A stretch of DNA of 64,000 bases from positions 434,001-498,000 of the forward strand of contig NZ_SMZP01000002.1 in the NCBI RefSeq assembly GCF_013181195.1. Reading direction: 5' to 3'. Shown here piece after piece: positions 36,048 to 44,586 of the stretch. A program made the position numbers and the translations under genes. This stretch comes from Caulobacter sp. RHG1. Lineage in GTDB: Bacteria; Pseudomonadota; Alphaproteobacteria; Caulobacterales; Caulobacteraceae. The notes beneath the pieces are model-generated. The model saw only the letters and a program-made list of their open reading frames with translations. It did no database searches and was not told the origin of the DNA. Positions within the stretch are counted from its first letter, which is position 1; each line of letters begins with the position of its first letter.

Positions 36048-36800
36048 TCAGAGGCCGCCGCGAAGGAGCTTCAAATACCCACCCTCCATCAGCGCTTTGC
36101 CCGCGCGGGCCAGGCGGATGGTGGTGGCCCGCAAAGACGCCGTCCGCCATGCCTCTTCCGCGATGACGTGCTCGCCGAAAAGGGCCGAGGCGATTGAACG
36201 GTAGCTATCGCCGCGAAGCCGTCCGTCCAGCGCTTCAAGACAGCGCGCTAGGCGCAGACGCTGCGCCATCGTCAGCCGCGACTTCGGCGGCGGCCGCCCT
36301 CGCGCGGCACGATGCAAGGCTTCGGCCGCGCGTACGCGCAGCCCGAAGTCTGCGTCATAGGCGAGCAAAACAGCCATGGGGCCGGAGCTATCTTCTAAAC
36401 CGCGAAGCAGCACCTGCAGGCCCGCGGCCAGCCGAATGTGAAGCCCCTCCTCCGAGGACCGGACGCGGCCTGGCGGTAGTTGGAGGACGATCAATCCCCG
36501 ATCGACGGAATGGCGCGTCAGCGGAACGACAATGCCCGGCGCCACTTCGGGCCGCCAGAACACATCGGCCTCGCCAGCCCCCTGCTCCGGATCGACGGGA
36601 AACCTCAGACCCCATCGAAGGTCCACCGTGGCGGGATCGCGCGCGTCACGGCCCGCGAACTCTCTTCGGTAGACGGGATTGCGGCGCAGGAACTCCCACG
36701 CGAATTGCGGCACATCCAGCTTGGCGTAAGCGCGCCAGCCGCCGTCGGCGCCTCCGCCGGGCGACTGCCTCGATCCCGTCGGAGATGCGAGCGCGGCCAT
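36048..36800 (-). CDS. DUF2285-type protein
   Basis: 250 residues. N-terminal AKLDVPQFAWEFLRRNPVYR is the usual opening of this family (DUF6499-like), followed by a DUF2285 region near the C-terminus (LAYDADFGLRVRAAEALHRA ... SYRSIASALFG, RLARAGKALMEGGYLKLLRG) that looks DNA-binding. Typical of the tra side of alphaproteobacterial conjugative elements; exact role unknown. Confidence 0.82.
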   Translation of the reverse strand: MAALASPTGSRQSPGGGADGGWRAYAKLDVPQFAWEFLRRNPVYRREFAGRDARDPATVDLRWGLRFPVDPEQGAGEADVFWRPEVAPGIVVPLTRHSVDRGLIVLQLPPGRVRSSEEGLHIRLAAGLQVLLRGLEDSSGPMAVLLAYDADFGLRVRAAEALHRAARGRPPPKSRLTMAQRLRLARCLEALDGRLRGDSYRSIASALFGEHVIAEEAWRTASLRATTIRLARAGKALMEGGYLKLLRGGL

Positions 36801-36970
36801 GAAACCATGGCGCCAGAAGCGCTACCGACGCGCACAGCGTGGCCATGGAAAAGCGTTTTCGCCATAGCTTCGGGCGCTAAAACCGCGCCAACAGGCGCGG
36901 CATATCCGTCGATTTACTAGGATTAATCGCGCTTTTTGGGCAGGATCCCCGCGGCAATCCCCGCAGTCGA

Positions 36971-37315
36971 TTAACGCGACTTCTTGATCCGCAAAGCAGC
37001 TCCAATCATCTCGTCGACCGCAACAAGCTCCTCAGCGGTTAGCGGCGCGAGCTTGGACACGATGGCGACAAGCGGATCATGATGATCATCCCGAACAGGG
37101 TGAACGCCGACGCCGAAGAAGTCGCGGATCTCGACACCAAGCGCACTCGCCAAGCTTGAGAGCGTCTCGAAGGATGGTGCCGCTTCACCGGTCTCAATGC
37201 GGGTGACAGCACCGGTTTGTCGGCCAATCCGTTCAGCGAGCTGAGCCTGGGTCAGGCCAGCAAGCTTACGGTGATGCCGCACCAGCGCTCCAACCTGCTC
37301 TTCAAGACTTGCCAT
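36971..37315 (-). CDS. XRE-family regulator
   Basis: 114 residues; HTH in about residues 8-65 (VRHHRKLAGLTQAQLAERIG; TGAVTRIETGEAAPSFETLS), then a charged tail. It marks the right edge of the recognised conjugation module and is divergent from the sigma factor gene. A role as element repressor is likely by position. Confidence 0.85.
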   Translation of the reverse strand: MASLEEQVGALVRHHRKLAGLTQAQLAERIGRQTGAVTRIETGEAAPSFETLSSLASALGVEIRDFFGVGVHPVRDDHHDPLVAIVSKLAPLTAEELVAVDEMIGAALRIKKSR

Positions 37316-37461
37316 ACACTCCGACCCAAATGCGTCAGGAGATGTTCGGCGACGGCAATACGCTCAGACAGCGCTCAACAAGCCATGTTTTCCGAATTAC
37401 TATCTTCTCAGGCTACATTTTATGTAGGATTCTGTGGGGCAATCTCTGGTTGGATATCCCC

Positions 37462-37983
37462 GTGGACGGCTCGCTCCCCCCATCGCCGAGTTTGGCGGAA
37501 GTCAACGCGGCGCTCGAAAGACTCTGTCGGCGTCACGACAAGTGGCTGCGCGACAAGCTGCGCAAGCGCTACGGCGCAGCGCTCGCCGACGACCTGGCGC
37601 AGGACACCTATCTGCGCGCCGCGCCCTATGAGGTCGCCGGGTCGATCCGACACCCAAAGGCGTTCTTGATGGAAATCGCCGACAATCTGGCGCGCGACTG
37701 GTTCCGCAATCGCCGCCGCGAGATCGGGCAGGACGAAGCCGCCAGGGTGATCGACGAGGCCGCCGAAGACGCGCAACAGGAGGTCGAGACCAACCTTTCT
37801 CGAATCGTGCTGGCCCTGCCGTCTAAGTTGTTAGATGTTTTCGTTCTGACACACGTCCAAGGCCTGTCCTATGCCGATGTCGCGAAGCTCAGGAACATTC
37901 CAGTGACGACGGTTCATCATCGCATGCGCGAAGCACTGGCACTCACACGTAAGGCGCTGCGCGAGACGAACGCTCCGTCATGA
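37462..37983 (+). CDS. FecI-like ECF sigma factor of the lasso cluster
   Basis: 173 residues from GTG 37462, the usual length of ECF sigma factors; the frame continues upstream but with non-sigma-like residues. Region 2 shows LADDLAQDTYLRAAP and PKAFLMEIADNLARDWFRNR; region 4 shows VLTHVQGLSYADVAKLRNIP and TVHHRMREALAL. Its stop overlaps fecR by ATGA. Sigma/FecR/TonB sets next to isopeptidase genes are characteristic of proteobacterial lasso clusters. Confidence 0.88.
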   Translation: MDGSLPPSPSLAEVNAALERLCRRHDKWLRDKLRKRYGAALADDLAQDTYLRAAPYEVAGSIRHPKAFLMEIADNLARDWFRNRRREIGQDEAARVIDEAAEDAQQEVETNLSRIVLALPSKLLDVFVLTHVQGLSYADVAKLRNIPVTTVHHRMREALALTRKALRETNAPS

Positions 37984-38972
37984 TCGCCAACACGCCAGAG
38001 ACGGAACGGCGCGACCTTGAGGCCGCAGACTGGTTTGCGCGCCTGAGCCGCACGCCGATCGAGACCGAGGAGCTGACACGGTTCCAGCGTTGGAGCCGCG
38101 ACCCCGCCAACCTCGCAGCCTACAACGAGATCGAGGATATCAGTCGGGCGGTCCGTGGACTGCGCGACAACCCGGCCATGCGCAAGGCCGCCGAGGCAGC
38201 GCTGGCGCGGTCGCCTGAACGTCCGCGCCGTGGCCCGGCCGCCGATGCGCGCTTCTGGAGCGCGGGCCTGGCGCTCGCGGGACTGATCGGCGTCACGATC
38301 GTGGTCCTCAAGCCCTTCGTCGGCGAAACCTATGGCACCCGGATTGGCGAAATCTCGAGTCTGCGCCTGGACGACGGCACCCAGGTGCGTCTCAACACCG
38401 ACAGCAAGCTGCGCGTGCGCTTCTCCGGCGCGATGCGACGGGTGGAGTTACTCCGTGGCGAGGCCTTCTTCGACGTGGCCCACGACAAGGCTCGGCCCTT
38501 CGTGGTCGCCGCAGGTCCCGCCCAAGTACGCGCGGTTGGAACCCAGTTCGATGTTCGTCGCGATGGTCAGGAGGTCCGGGTCGTGCTGGCCCAAGGCCGC
38601 GTGGCGGTCACCGAACAGCACGATGGTGAGGACGGATGGACGCTCGCGCCCGGCCAGGGCTTGGTCCTGGGGGGCGCCGCGGCTTCGGCACGCCCCACCG
38701 CAGTGGATGTCGCCGCGGCCACCAGCTGGCGAACCGGCGCCATCACCTTCCACGGCGCGACCCTGGCCGAAACCGTCAAGGAACTGAACCGCTACAGCAA
38801 GACCAAGATCATTTTGGACGCTTCCGCGCCACGAGACCAAGTCATTAGCGGCGCGTTCGAGGCCGGCGACACCGCCGAATTCGTCTCCGCCGCCACCCTG
38901 CTCTTTGGGCTTAAGGCCACGAAGCTGAAGAACGGCGACATCATGCTCGGCGCAAACGGCGCGCCGACATGA
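37980..38972 (+). CDS. FecR-type anti-sigma factor
   Basis: 330 residues: a cytoplasmic N-terminal domain (ADWFARLSRTPIETEELTRF QRW box), one membrane span (FWSAGLALAGLIGVTIVVL), and a periplasmic FecR domain (LDDGTQVRLNTDSKLRVRFS; LLRGEAFFDVAHDKARPFVV) ending in an STN-like region (ETVKELNRYSKTKIILD). It would pass a signal from the STN domain of the receptor at 39083 to the sigma factor. Confidence 0.9.
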   Translation: MIANTPETERRDLEAADWFARLSRTPIETEELTRFQRWSRDPANLAAYNEIEDISRAVRGLRDNPAMRKAAEAALARSPERPRRGPAADARFWSAGLALAGLIGVTIVVLKPFVGETYGTRIGEISSLRLDDGTQVRLNTDSKLRVRFSGAMRRVELLRGEAFFDVAHDKARPFVVAAGPAQVRAVGTQFDVRRDGQEVRVVLAQGRVAVTEQHDGEDGWTLAPGQGLVLGGAAASARPTAVDVAAATSWRTGAITFHGATLAETVKELNRYSKTKIILDASAPRDQVISGAFEAGDTAEFVSAATLLFGLKATKLKNGDIMLGANGAPT

Positions 38973-39082
38973 CGTCATAATTTTTTCACGAGCCAACTAC
39001 CCGAGCCCCCCCAGTTGCGCGTCCCCCCCTCACCGCTGACGGCCAAAGCGCCTCGCCAAGACGGCGCCCGTCAGCCAGGGGG

Positions 39083-42000
39083 ATGAGAATGGGCAAGTTT
39101 CAGGCGATGCTGCTCGGGGGCGCGGCGATGACCATGATGGTGGCGGCGCCCGCGCGGGCGGCCGATCCCGCCGAAGCGCCGGCGGCGGTCAAGATCAGCG
39201 CCGGACCGCTAGACGCAGCGATCATCAGTCTGGCGACCCAGGCACGGGTGCGGATCCTGTTCTCGCGCGATCTCGTCGCGGGAAGGCGCGCTGCGGCGCT
39301 TGAGGGCCGGTACAGCGTCTACCAGGCGCTCGATCAGCTGTTGGCCGGTTCCGGCATCCAGGTCGAAACCGCCAGGCCCGGCGTGCTCGTGCTGCGCGCC
39401 GGCCGCCTGCCTGTGTCTACCGCGCCGCCCACGACGCTACAGGGCGACGACACGGTGTCTGCGGCCGTGACGCAGACGGCGCCGTCGCCGATCAGGCTGG
39501 CGGACGCCAACGAGACGGCGACTGAGCTTTCTGAGATCGTCGTCGGCTCCCACATTCGGGGCGTCAAGGACGGGGCCTCGCCCGTCGTGGTGCTCGATCG
39601 CGCTGAGATCGATCGCGCCGGCTACGCCACGGTCGCTGAGGCGCTCAGCAACACGCCGCAAGCGTTCGGCGGCACGGCGAGCGATGACGCCGGCGCCACG
39701 GGTTCGGACCCAACGACGACAAACGGCAGCCGCGCGACCGGGGTCAATCTGCGCGGCCTTGGCGCGGACGCGACGCTTGTCCTGATCAACGGTCGGCGGA
39801 TGGCCGGGGCGGGTCTGATGGGTGACTTCGCCGATGTCTCGGCGATCCCGCTCGCCGCCGTCGCCCGGGTCGAGATTCTGCTGGACGGCGCCTCGGCGCT
39901 CTATGGCTCGGACGCGGTCGGCGGTGTGGTCAACATCGTGATGCGTGACCGCTACGAGGGCGCGGAAACGCGGGCCCGGATCGGCGGCTCCACCCGCGGG
40001 GACCTGGGCCAGAGACAGTTCGCCCAAACCTTCGGACGTGGTTGGGGCAGCGGCTCGATCCTGCTCAGCGGCGAGTACCAACGCCGGGACCGCCTGATGG
40101 CGGCGAGGCGTGACTATGCGGCCGACACGGATCTGCGCCGGTTCGGGGGGACGGACCATCGGCTGTTCTACAGCCAGCCGGCCACGATCCTGGGCGTTGA
40201 TCCCGTGACGTTCTCACTCGTGCCGATCTACGCCATTCCGGCGGGTCAGGACGGGACGGCCCTCAAGCCCAGCGACTTTCTCCCCGGCCAGCGCAATCTG
40301 GCCAACTGGCGCAAGACGATGAGCCTGCTGCCGACCCAGGAACGCGGCAGTCTCTACATCGCCGCCACCCAGGATGTCGGCCCGCGCGTCACCCTGACCG
40401 CCGACGCCCGGTACAGTGATCGGCGTTACAATGACTACTCTGCGGCGCCGCAAACCTCCCTGACCGTCGGTCGCAACAACCCCTACTTCGTCTCGCCGAA
40501 CGGCTCGGCGTCGCACATCTTGGCCTACTCGTTTTTGAACGAGACCAATGGCCTGAAAAGCGCGGGCAATGTGCAGAGCCGAGGTCTGTCGATCGGGGCC
40601 AAGGTGCGCTTGCCCGGCGACTGGCGGCTGGACGCCTATGGACTCCACGCCGAGGAACTCGCCACCAATCGGGCGTCGAATGTGCTCAACGCGACGTTCC
40701 TCAATGAAGCGCTGGGCAACATCCCGGACAATCCGGCGACGGCCTACAGCGCCGCGCGCGACGGCTATTTCAACCCGTTCATCGGCACAGGGCGCAACAA
40801 CCAGAAGGTTCTGGATTTCGTGACCTCCGGCTGGGAGACGCGGCGCACAGTCGGGCGCCTGGACACCGCCAGCGTGACGGCCGACGGCGCGCTCTTTCGT
40901 CTGCCGGCTGGGCCGGTACGGTTGGCGCTCGGCGCCCAGTGGCGGCAGGAGCACCTCAAAACCATCGGTCTATCGGCGGCGTCCGGCCTCACCCCCGTCC
41001 CCACCTTCTCGCGCTATGGTGACCGCAAGGTCGGGGCCCTATTCGCCGAAGCGCGCGCGCCGCTGTTTGGTCCGGACAATCGGCGACCGGGCTTGGAGCG
41101 TCTCGACCTGTCCCTGGCCGTGCGGCGCGAGCAATACGAGGGTGGCGCAACCAGCACCGTTCCCAAGCTTGGTCTGGTCTGGTCGCCGGTGCAGGACTGG
41201 AACGCCAAGGCCACCTATGGCGAGTCATTCCGCGCGCCGTCACTGGGTGAGCTTACCGACGCCCAGCGCGTCACGCCCGTGAACATCAGCGTTGGGACAA
41301 GCACGGTCCTGACCTTGCTGCGCTATGGCGGCAACCCCGACCTACAACCGCAAACCGCCAAGTCCTGGACCACGGGCCTGGAGTATGCGCCCGCGACCCG
41401 CCCCGATCTTCGGCTGAACGCCACGCTCTGGAACACGACCTTCGCCGGCCGCATCGGTCAGCCGGCGATCAACAACCTGGCGACGGTGCTGACCGCGCCG
41501 GATCTGGCCCCGTTTCGCCAGTTCGTCAGTCCGAACACCAACCCGGCCGACCTGGCCCTGATCAAGGAGCTGTTGAAGCAGGCCACCTCCACGGCCGCTG
41601 GGCTCTACGCGCCAGAGGCCTACCGCGCCATCGCCGACGCCCGCTACGTCAACACAGGCGACTTCAAGGTTCGGGGCGTTGATCTCTCCGGGTCCTATGG
41701 CCTGCGCGTGAACGGCGATCCGCTGGTGATCTCCGGCAACCTCTCCTGGTTGCTGTCCTACAAGCGCAAGATCACGGCCGCCGCCCAAAGCGTGGAGCTG
41801 GCCGGGATGGCCGAGTACCCCGCCGACTTGCGCGCGCGGGTCTCGGCCACCTGGTCGCACGGCCCCTACAGCCTTACCGGCAGCCTCAACCATGTCGGTG
41901 ACCTCCACACGGTCACGGGCGTCAGCATCTCGGCCCAGACCACAGCCGACCTGCAGGTCCAGTACACGGGCTCGGCCCGCAGCGGTCCGTTGAAGGGGGT

Positions 42001-42139
42001 GACGCTCGCCCTCACCGTCCAGAACCTCTTCGACAGCGATCCGCCGTTCTACGACTCGCCGGTGGGTGTCGGATACGACCCAGCCAACTACGACCCTCAA
42101 GGCCGCGTCGTCGCCCTGCAACTGACCAAGGCCTGGTAG
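39083..42139 (+). CDS. STN-type TonB-dependent receptor, probable lasso peptide receptor
   Basis: 1,018 residues. Signal peptide (AMLLGGAAMTMMVAAPARA), an STN signalling domain at about 34-112 (GPLDAAIISLATQARVRILF; YSVYQALDQLLAGSGIQVET), then plug (INGRRMAGAGL; VEILLDGASALYGSDAVGGV) and barrel ending in ALQLTKAW. STN domains contact FecR, so uptake is coupled to transcription. Adjacent isopeptidase and lasso genes suggest the ligand is a lasso peptide made here; that is inference. ATG 39089 is an alternative start. Confidence 0.9.
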   Translation: MRMGKFQAMLLGGAAMTMMVAAPARAADPAEAPAAVKISAGPLDAAIISLATQARVRILFSRDLVAGRRAAALEGRYSVYQALDQLLAGSGIQVETARPGVLVLRAGRLPVSTAPPTTLQGDDTVSAAVTQTAPSPIRLADANETATELSEIVVGSHIRGVKDGASPVVVLDRAEIDRAGYATVAEALSNTPQAFGGTASDDAGATGSDPTTTNGSRATGVNLRGLGADATLVLINGRRMAGAGLMGDFADVSAIPLAAVARVEILLDGASALYGSDAVGGVVNIVMRDRYEGAETRARIGGSTRGDLGQRQFAQTFGRGWGSGSILLSGEYQRRDRLMAARRDYAADTDLRRFGGTDHRLFYSQPATILGVDPVTFSLVPIYAIPAGQDGTALKPSDFLPGQRNLANWRKTMSLLPTQERGSLYIAATQDVGPRVTLTADARYSDRRYNDYSAAPQTSLTVGRNNPYFVSPNGSASHILAYSFLNETNGLKSAGNVQSRGLSIGAKVRLPGDWRLDAYGLHAEELATNRASNVLNATFLNEALGNIPDNPATAYSAARDGYFNPFIGTGRNNQKVLDFVTSGWETRRTVGRLDTASVTADGALFRLPAGPVRLALGAQWRQEHLKTIGLSAASGLTPVPTFSRYGDRKVGALFAEARAPLFGPDNRRPGLERLDLSLAVRREQYEGGATSTVPKLGLVWSPVQDWNAKATYGESFRAPSLGELTDAQRVTPVNISVGTSTVLTLLRYGGNPDLQPQTAKSWTTGLEYAPATRPDLRLNATLWNTTFAGRIGQPAINNLATVLTAPDLAPFRQFVSPNTNPADLALIKELLKQATSTAAGLYAPEAYRAIADARYVNTGDFKVRGVDLSGSYGLRVNGDPLVISGNLSWLLSYKRKITAAAQSVELAGMAEYPADLRARVSATWSHGPYSLTGSLNHVGDLHTVTGVSISAQTTADLQVQYTGSARSGPLKGVTLALTVQNLFDSDPPFYDSPVGVGYDPANYDPQGRVVALQLTKAW

Positions 42140-42174
42140 GCCCCCTCTTTTCCTGAAAATCCCGGAGATCCGTG

Positions 42175-44586
42175 ATGCGAGTTTTCGCAACGCTTGCGCT
42201 CGCCTGCGCGCTGGGCGTCTCGCCCGCCCGCGCCGAGCGTCCCTTCACCGTCGAGGACCTTGTGTCGCTCGAAGACCTAGGCCATGCGGCCTTCTCGCCG
42301 GACGGGCGCTGGCTCGTCCTGGAGCGGCAAGGCCCCATGAAAGACGCCCCCAACTTCGACCACGAATGGCTGCACGGCCATACCATTCGCCGTCTGCTGG
42401 TGGTCGACACCCATTCCGGCGGCCCCGCCCGCCCCCTGCTGCTCACCGACCCGCAGGCCGGCGACAGTTTCGGGGCGTTTTCGCCGGACGGCGCCAGGGT
42501 GCTGGTCTTCCGCCTCAAGAACCGCCGACGGGAAATGGGCGTCGTGACCCTGGCGACCGGCGCGGTCCGGTGGTCGGGCTTGACGACGGACGCCGAGGTC
42601 TGGACCGCCTCCGCGCGCTGGCGCAACGATCGCGAAGTCGTCGTGATCGACAAGCCGCCGGAGGTCGGCTCGATGGTGCTGGGGGCGGGATGGCAGACCC
42701 AGGCGCGCCTGTCAGCGGCCTGGGCCGACCAGGGCCGCGGGCTCTATTCCGGCACTGTCCTGGGGAGCGGTCGCTATCGCGACCTGACGCCGAAGCCGCA
42801 GCCTCTGGCGCTCGTTGCCTTTAATGCCGAGACAGGCGTCGTGCGGCCCCTGGCCAAGGGCGCCTTCATCGACATGCTGCTATCGCCCGACGGCGCCAGC
42901 GCGGCGATGCTCGAAGAGGACGGCCTCACCCAGCCCGACGCAACCGTGCCCAGGGCGCTTGGGGGACAGCCGTCACGCTGGCGGCGGCTCAGCTTCGTCG
43001 ACCTGCAAACTGGCCAGCAGACCAAGCCCTGCCCGCGCTGTGACATGCTCTACAAATCCTGGGCTTGGTCGCGCGACGGCAAGACAATTGCCGCCGCCGC
43101 TCGGGAGGGAGACCGCTACGCCAAGCCCTACACTTACTGGCGCTTTCCCGTGCGCGGCGGGGCTGATCAACTCGCGCCGAACCTCGTCCTCGACGAGGTC
43201 TCTCAAAGCAGCCTGGTTACACCGGTGGGCCAGGCGGTCTGGGTCGGCGGCGAGCCCGCGGGCTATGCGCGTCGCGCCGGCGACGCCCGCGCCGACTGGT
43301 GGAGCCTGGGCGCCAAGCCGCGCAATCTCACCGCCACGCTGGAACAGACCTCGAGCACGGTCGCGGCAGCACAGGGCGATGCGGTCCTGGTCCGAAGTGC
43401 AAAGGGGGTCTTCCGCATCGACGGCCGAGCCCCCCCACGTCTAGTGGCATCCTCGACGGCGCGCCTTGCGCCCGGCTTGTCACTCGGCGGGGTCAGGCCC
43501 TCGATCCTGCTCGACCCAAACGGGGACAAAACGCGGTGGTTGGCGGCCGACGGCGCGACGGGTCCAGGCGCCTCCGTCGACCCGGCCGATCGCATCCTGG
43601 CCTTCTCGACGCGCACCGGCGCGGTCGCGACAGCAGCCACGGATCCGCACGGGGTCACGCATGTCATGCTGCGCCCTCGCGATGACAAACCTATTCCGAT
43701 CACAACGATCAACCACCCCCTGTCGGATGTGGGCTTTGCCAAACCTATCACCGTCACCCACACGGGCATCCATGGCGAACCGCTCACCTCCTGGCTCTAT
43801 CTGCCTCCCGGACACAAGGCTTCCGACGACCGAGGTTTGATCATCGTTCCCTATCCGGGAACGCGATATGACACCGCTCCGGCCCGCCAGTCGCCAGGCG
43901 TCGACTGTTTCGATACCTGCGCCCAAGCAATGGTCGGCAAGGGCTATGCCGTCCTCGTGCCGAGCCTGCCCCTGGCGGTCGATGAGCCGCCCGCGCCAAG
44001 GCTGGCCGAGGCGATGCTCCTGGCCGTCGACGCGGCGCGCCGCCAGCAACCCGGTCTTTCGGCGACCAAACTGGCGATCTGGGGCCATAGCTATGGCGGC
44101 TATGGCACGCTACTCGCGGGTTCGGAATCCCCGCGCTTCAAGGCCCTGATCGCCTCGGCCCCGATCACCGACCTGGGATGGATCCACGACACCTATCGGC
44201 TCAACACCCTGACCGCGCCGGAGGTGGCCGTGAGCCTTGGCGGCTTTCAATCCTACACCGAAGCCGGCCAGGGACGCATGGGCGCCAGGCCCGAGGAGGC
44301 CCCCGAACTCTACCAGGCCAACAGCCCCCGCTACCAGGCCAGCAAGATCTCCGCTCCGGTGCTGATGTTCCTGGGCGACCTCGACTTTGGCATCATTCTG
44401 GCGCAGGGGATGTTCTCGGCCTTGGCCCGGGACGGCAAGGACGCCCAGCTCGTCGTCTATCGCGGCGAACAGCACATGACGATCAGCCCCGACAACACCC
44501 GCGACCTCTATCGCCGCGCCTTCGCCTTCCTGACAGAGGCGTTCGGCGGTCCGGAGGCCGTCAACGGCGCGCCCTCTGCGCCCTGA
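42175..44586 (+). CDS. Atxe2-type lasso peptide isopeptidase
   Basis: 803 residues with a signal peptide (VFATLALACALGVSPARA), so periplasmic. An N-terminal beta-propeller (FSPDGRWLVLERQGPMK) precedes an S9-type hydrolase domain with Ser in WGHSYGGYGTLLAG (~640), Asp in LGDLDFGI (~735) and His in GEQHMTIS (~764). The family opens the macrolactam of threaded lasso peptides, giving linear peptide for use or degradation. ATG 42175 is 6 nt after GGAGA; a GTG lies one codon earlier. Its last 79 nt overlap the 3' end of the convergent cyclase gene. Confidence 0.88.
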   Translation: MRVFATLALACALGVSPARAERPFTVEDLVSLEDLGHAAFSPDGRWLVLERQGPMKDAPNFDHEWLHGHTIRRLLVVDTHSGGPARPLLLTDPQAGDSFGAFSPDGARVLVFRLKNRRREMGVVTLATGAVRWSGLTTDAEVWTASARWRNDREVVVIDKPPEVGSMVLGAGWQTQARLSAAWADQGRGLYSGTVLGSGRYRDLTPKPQPLALVAFNAETGVVRPLAKGAFIDMLLSPDGASAAMLEEDGLTQPDATVPRALGGQPSRWRRLSFVDLQTGQQTKPCPRCDMLYKSWAWSRDGKTIAAAAREGDRYAKPYTYWRFPVRGGADQLAPNLVLDEVSQSSLVTPVGQAVWVGGEPAGYARRAGDARADWWSLGAKPRNLTATLEQTSSTVAAAQGDAVLVRSAKGVFRIDGRAPPRLVASSTARLAPGLSLGGVRPSILLDPNGDKTRWLAADGATGPGASVDPADRILAFSTRTGAVATAATDPHGVTHVMLRPRDDKPIPITTINHPLSDVGFAKPITVTHTGIHGEPLTSWLYLPPGHKASDDRGLIIVPYPGTRYDTAPARQSPGVDCFDTCAQAMVGKGYAVLVPSLPLAVDEPPAPRLAEAMLLAVDAARRQQPGLSATKLAIWGHSYGGYGTLLAGSESPRFKALIASAPITDLGWIHDTYRLNTLTAPEVAVSLGGFQSYTEAGQGRMGARPEEAPELYQANSPRYQASKISAPVLMFLGDLDFGIILAQGMFSALARDGKDAQLVVYRGEQHMTISPDNTRDLYRRAFAFLTEAFGGPEAVNGAPSAP

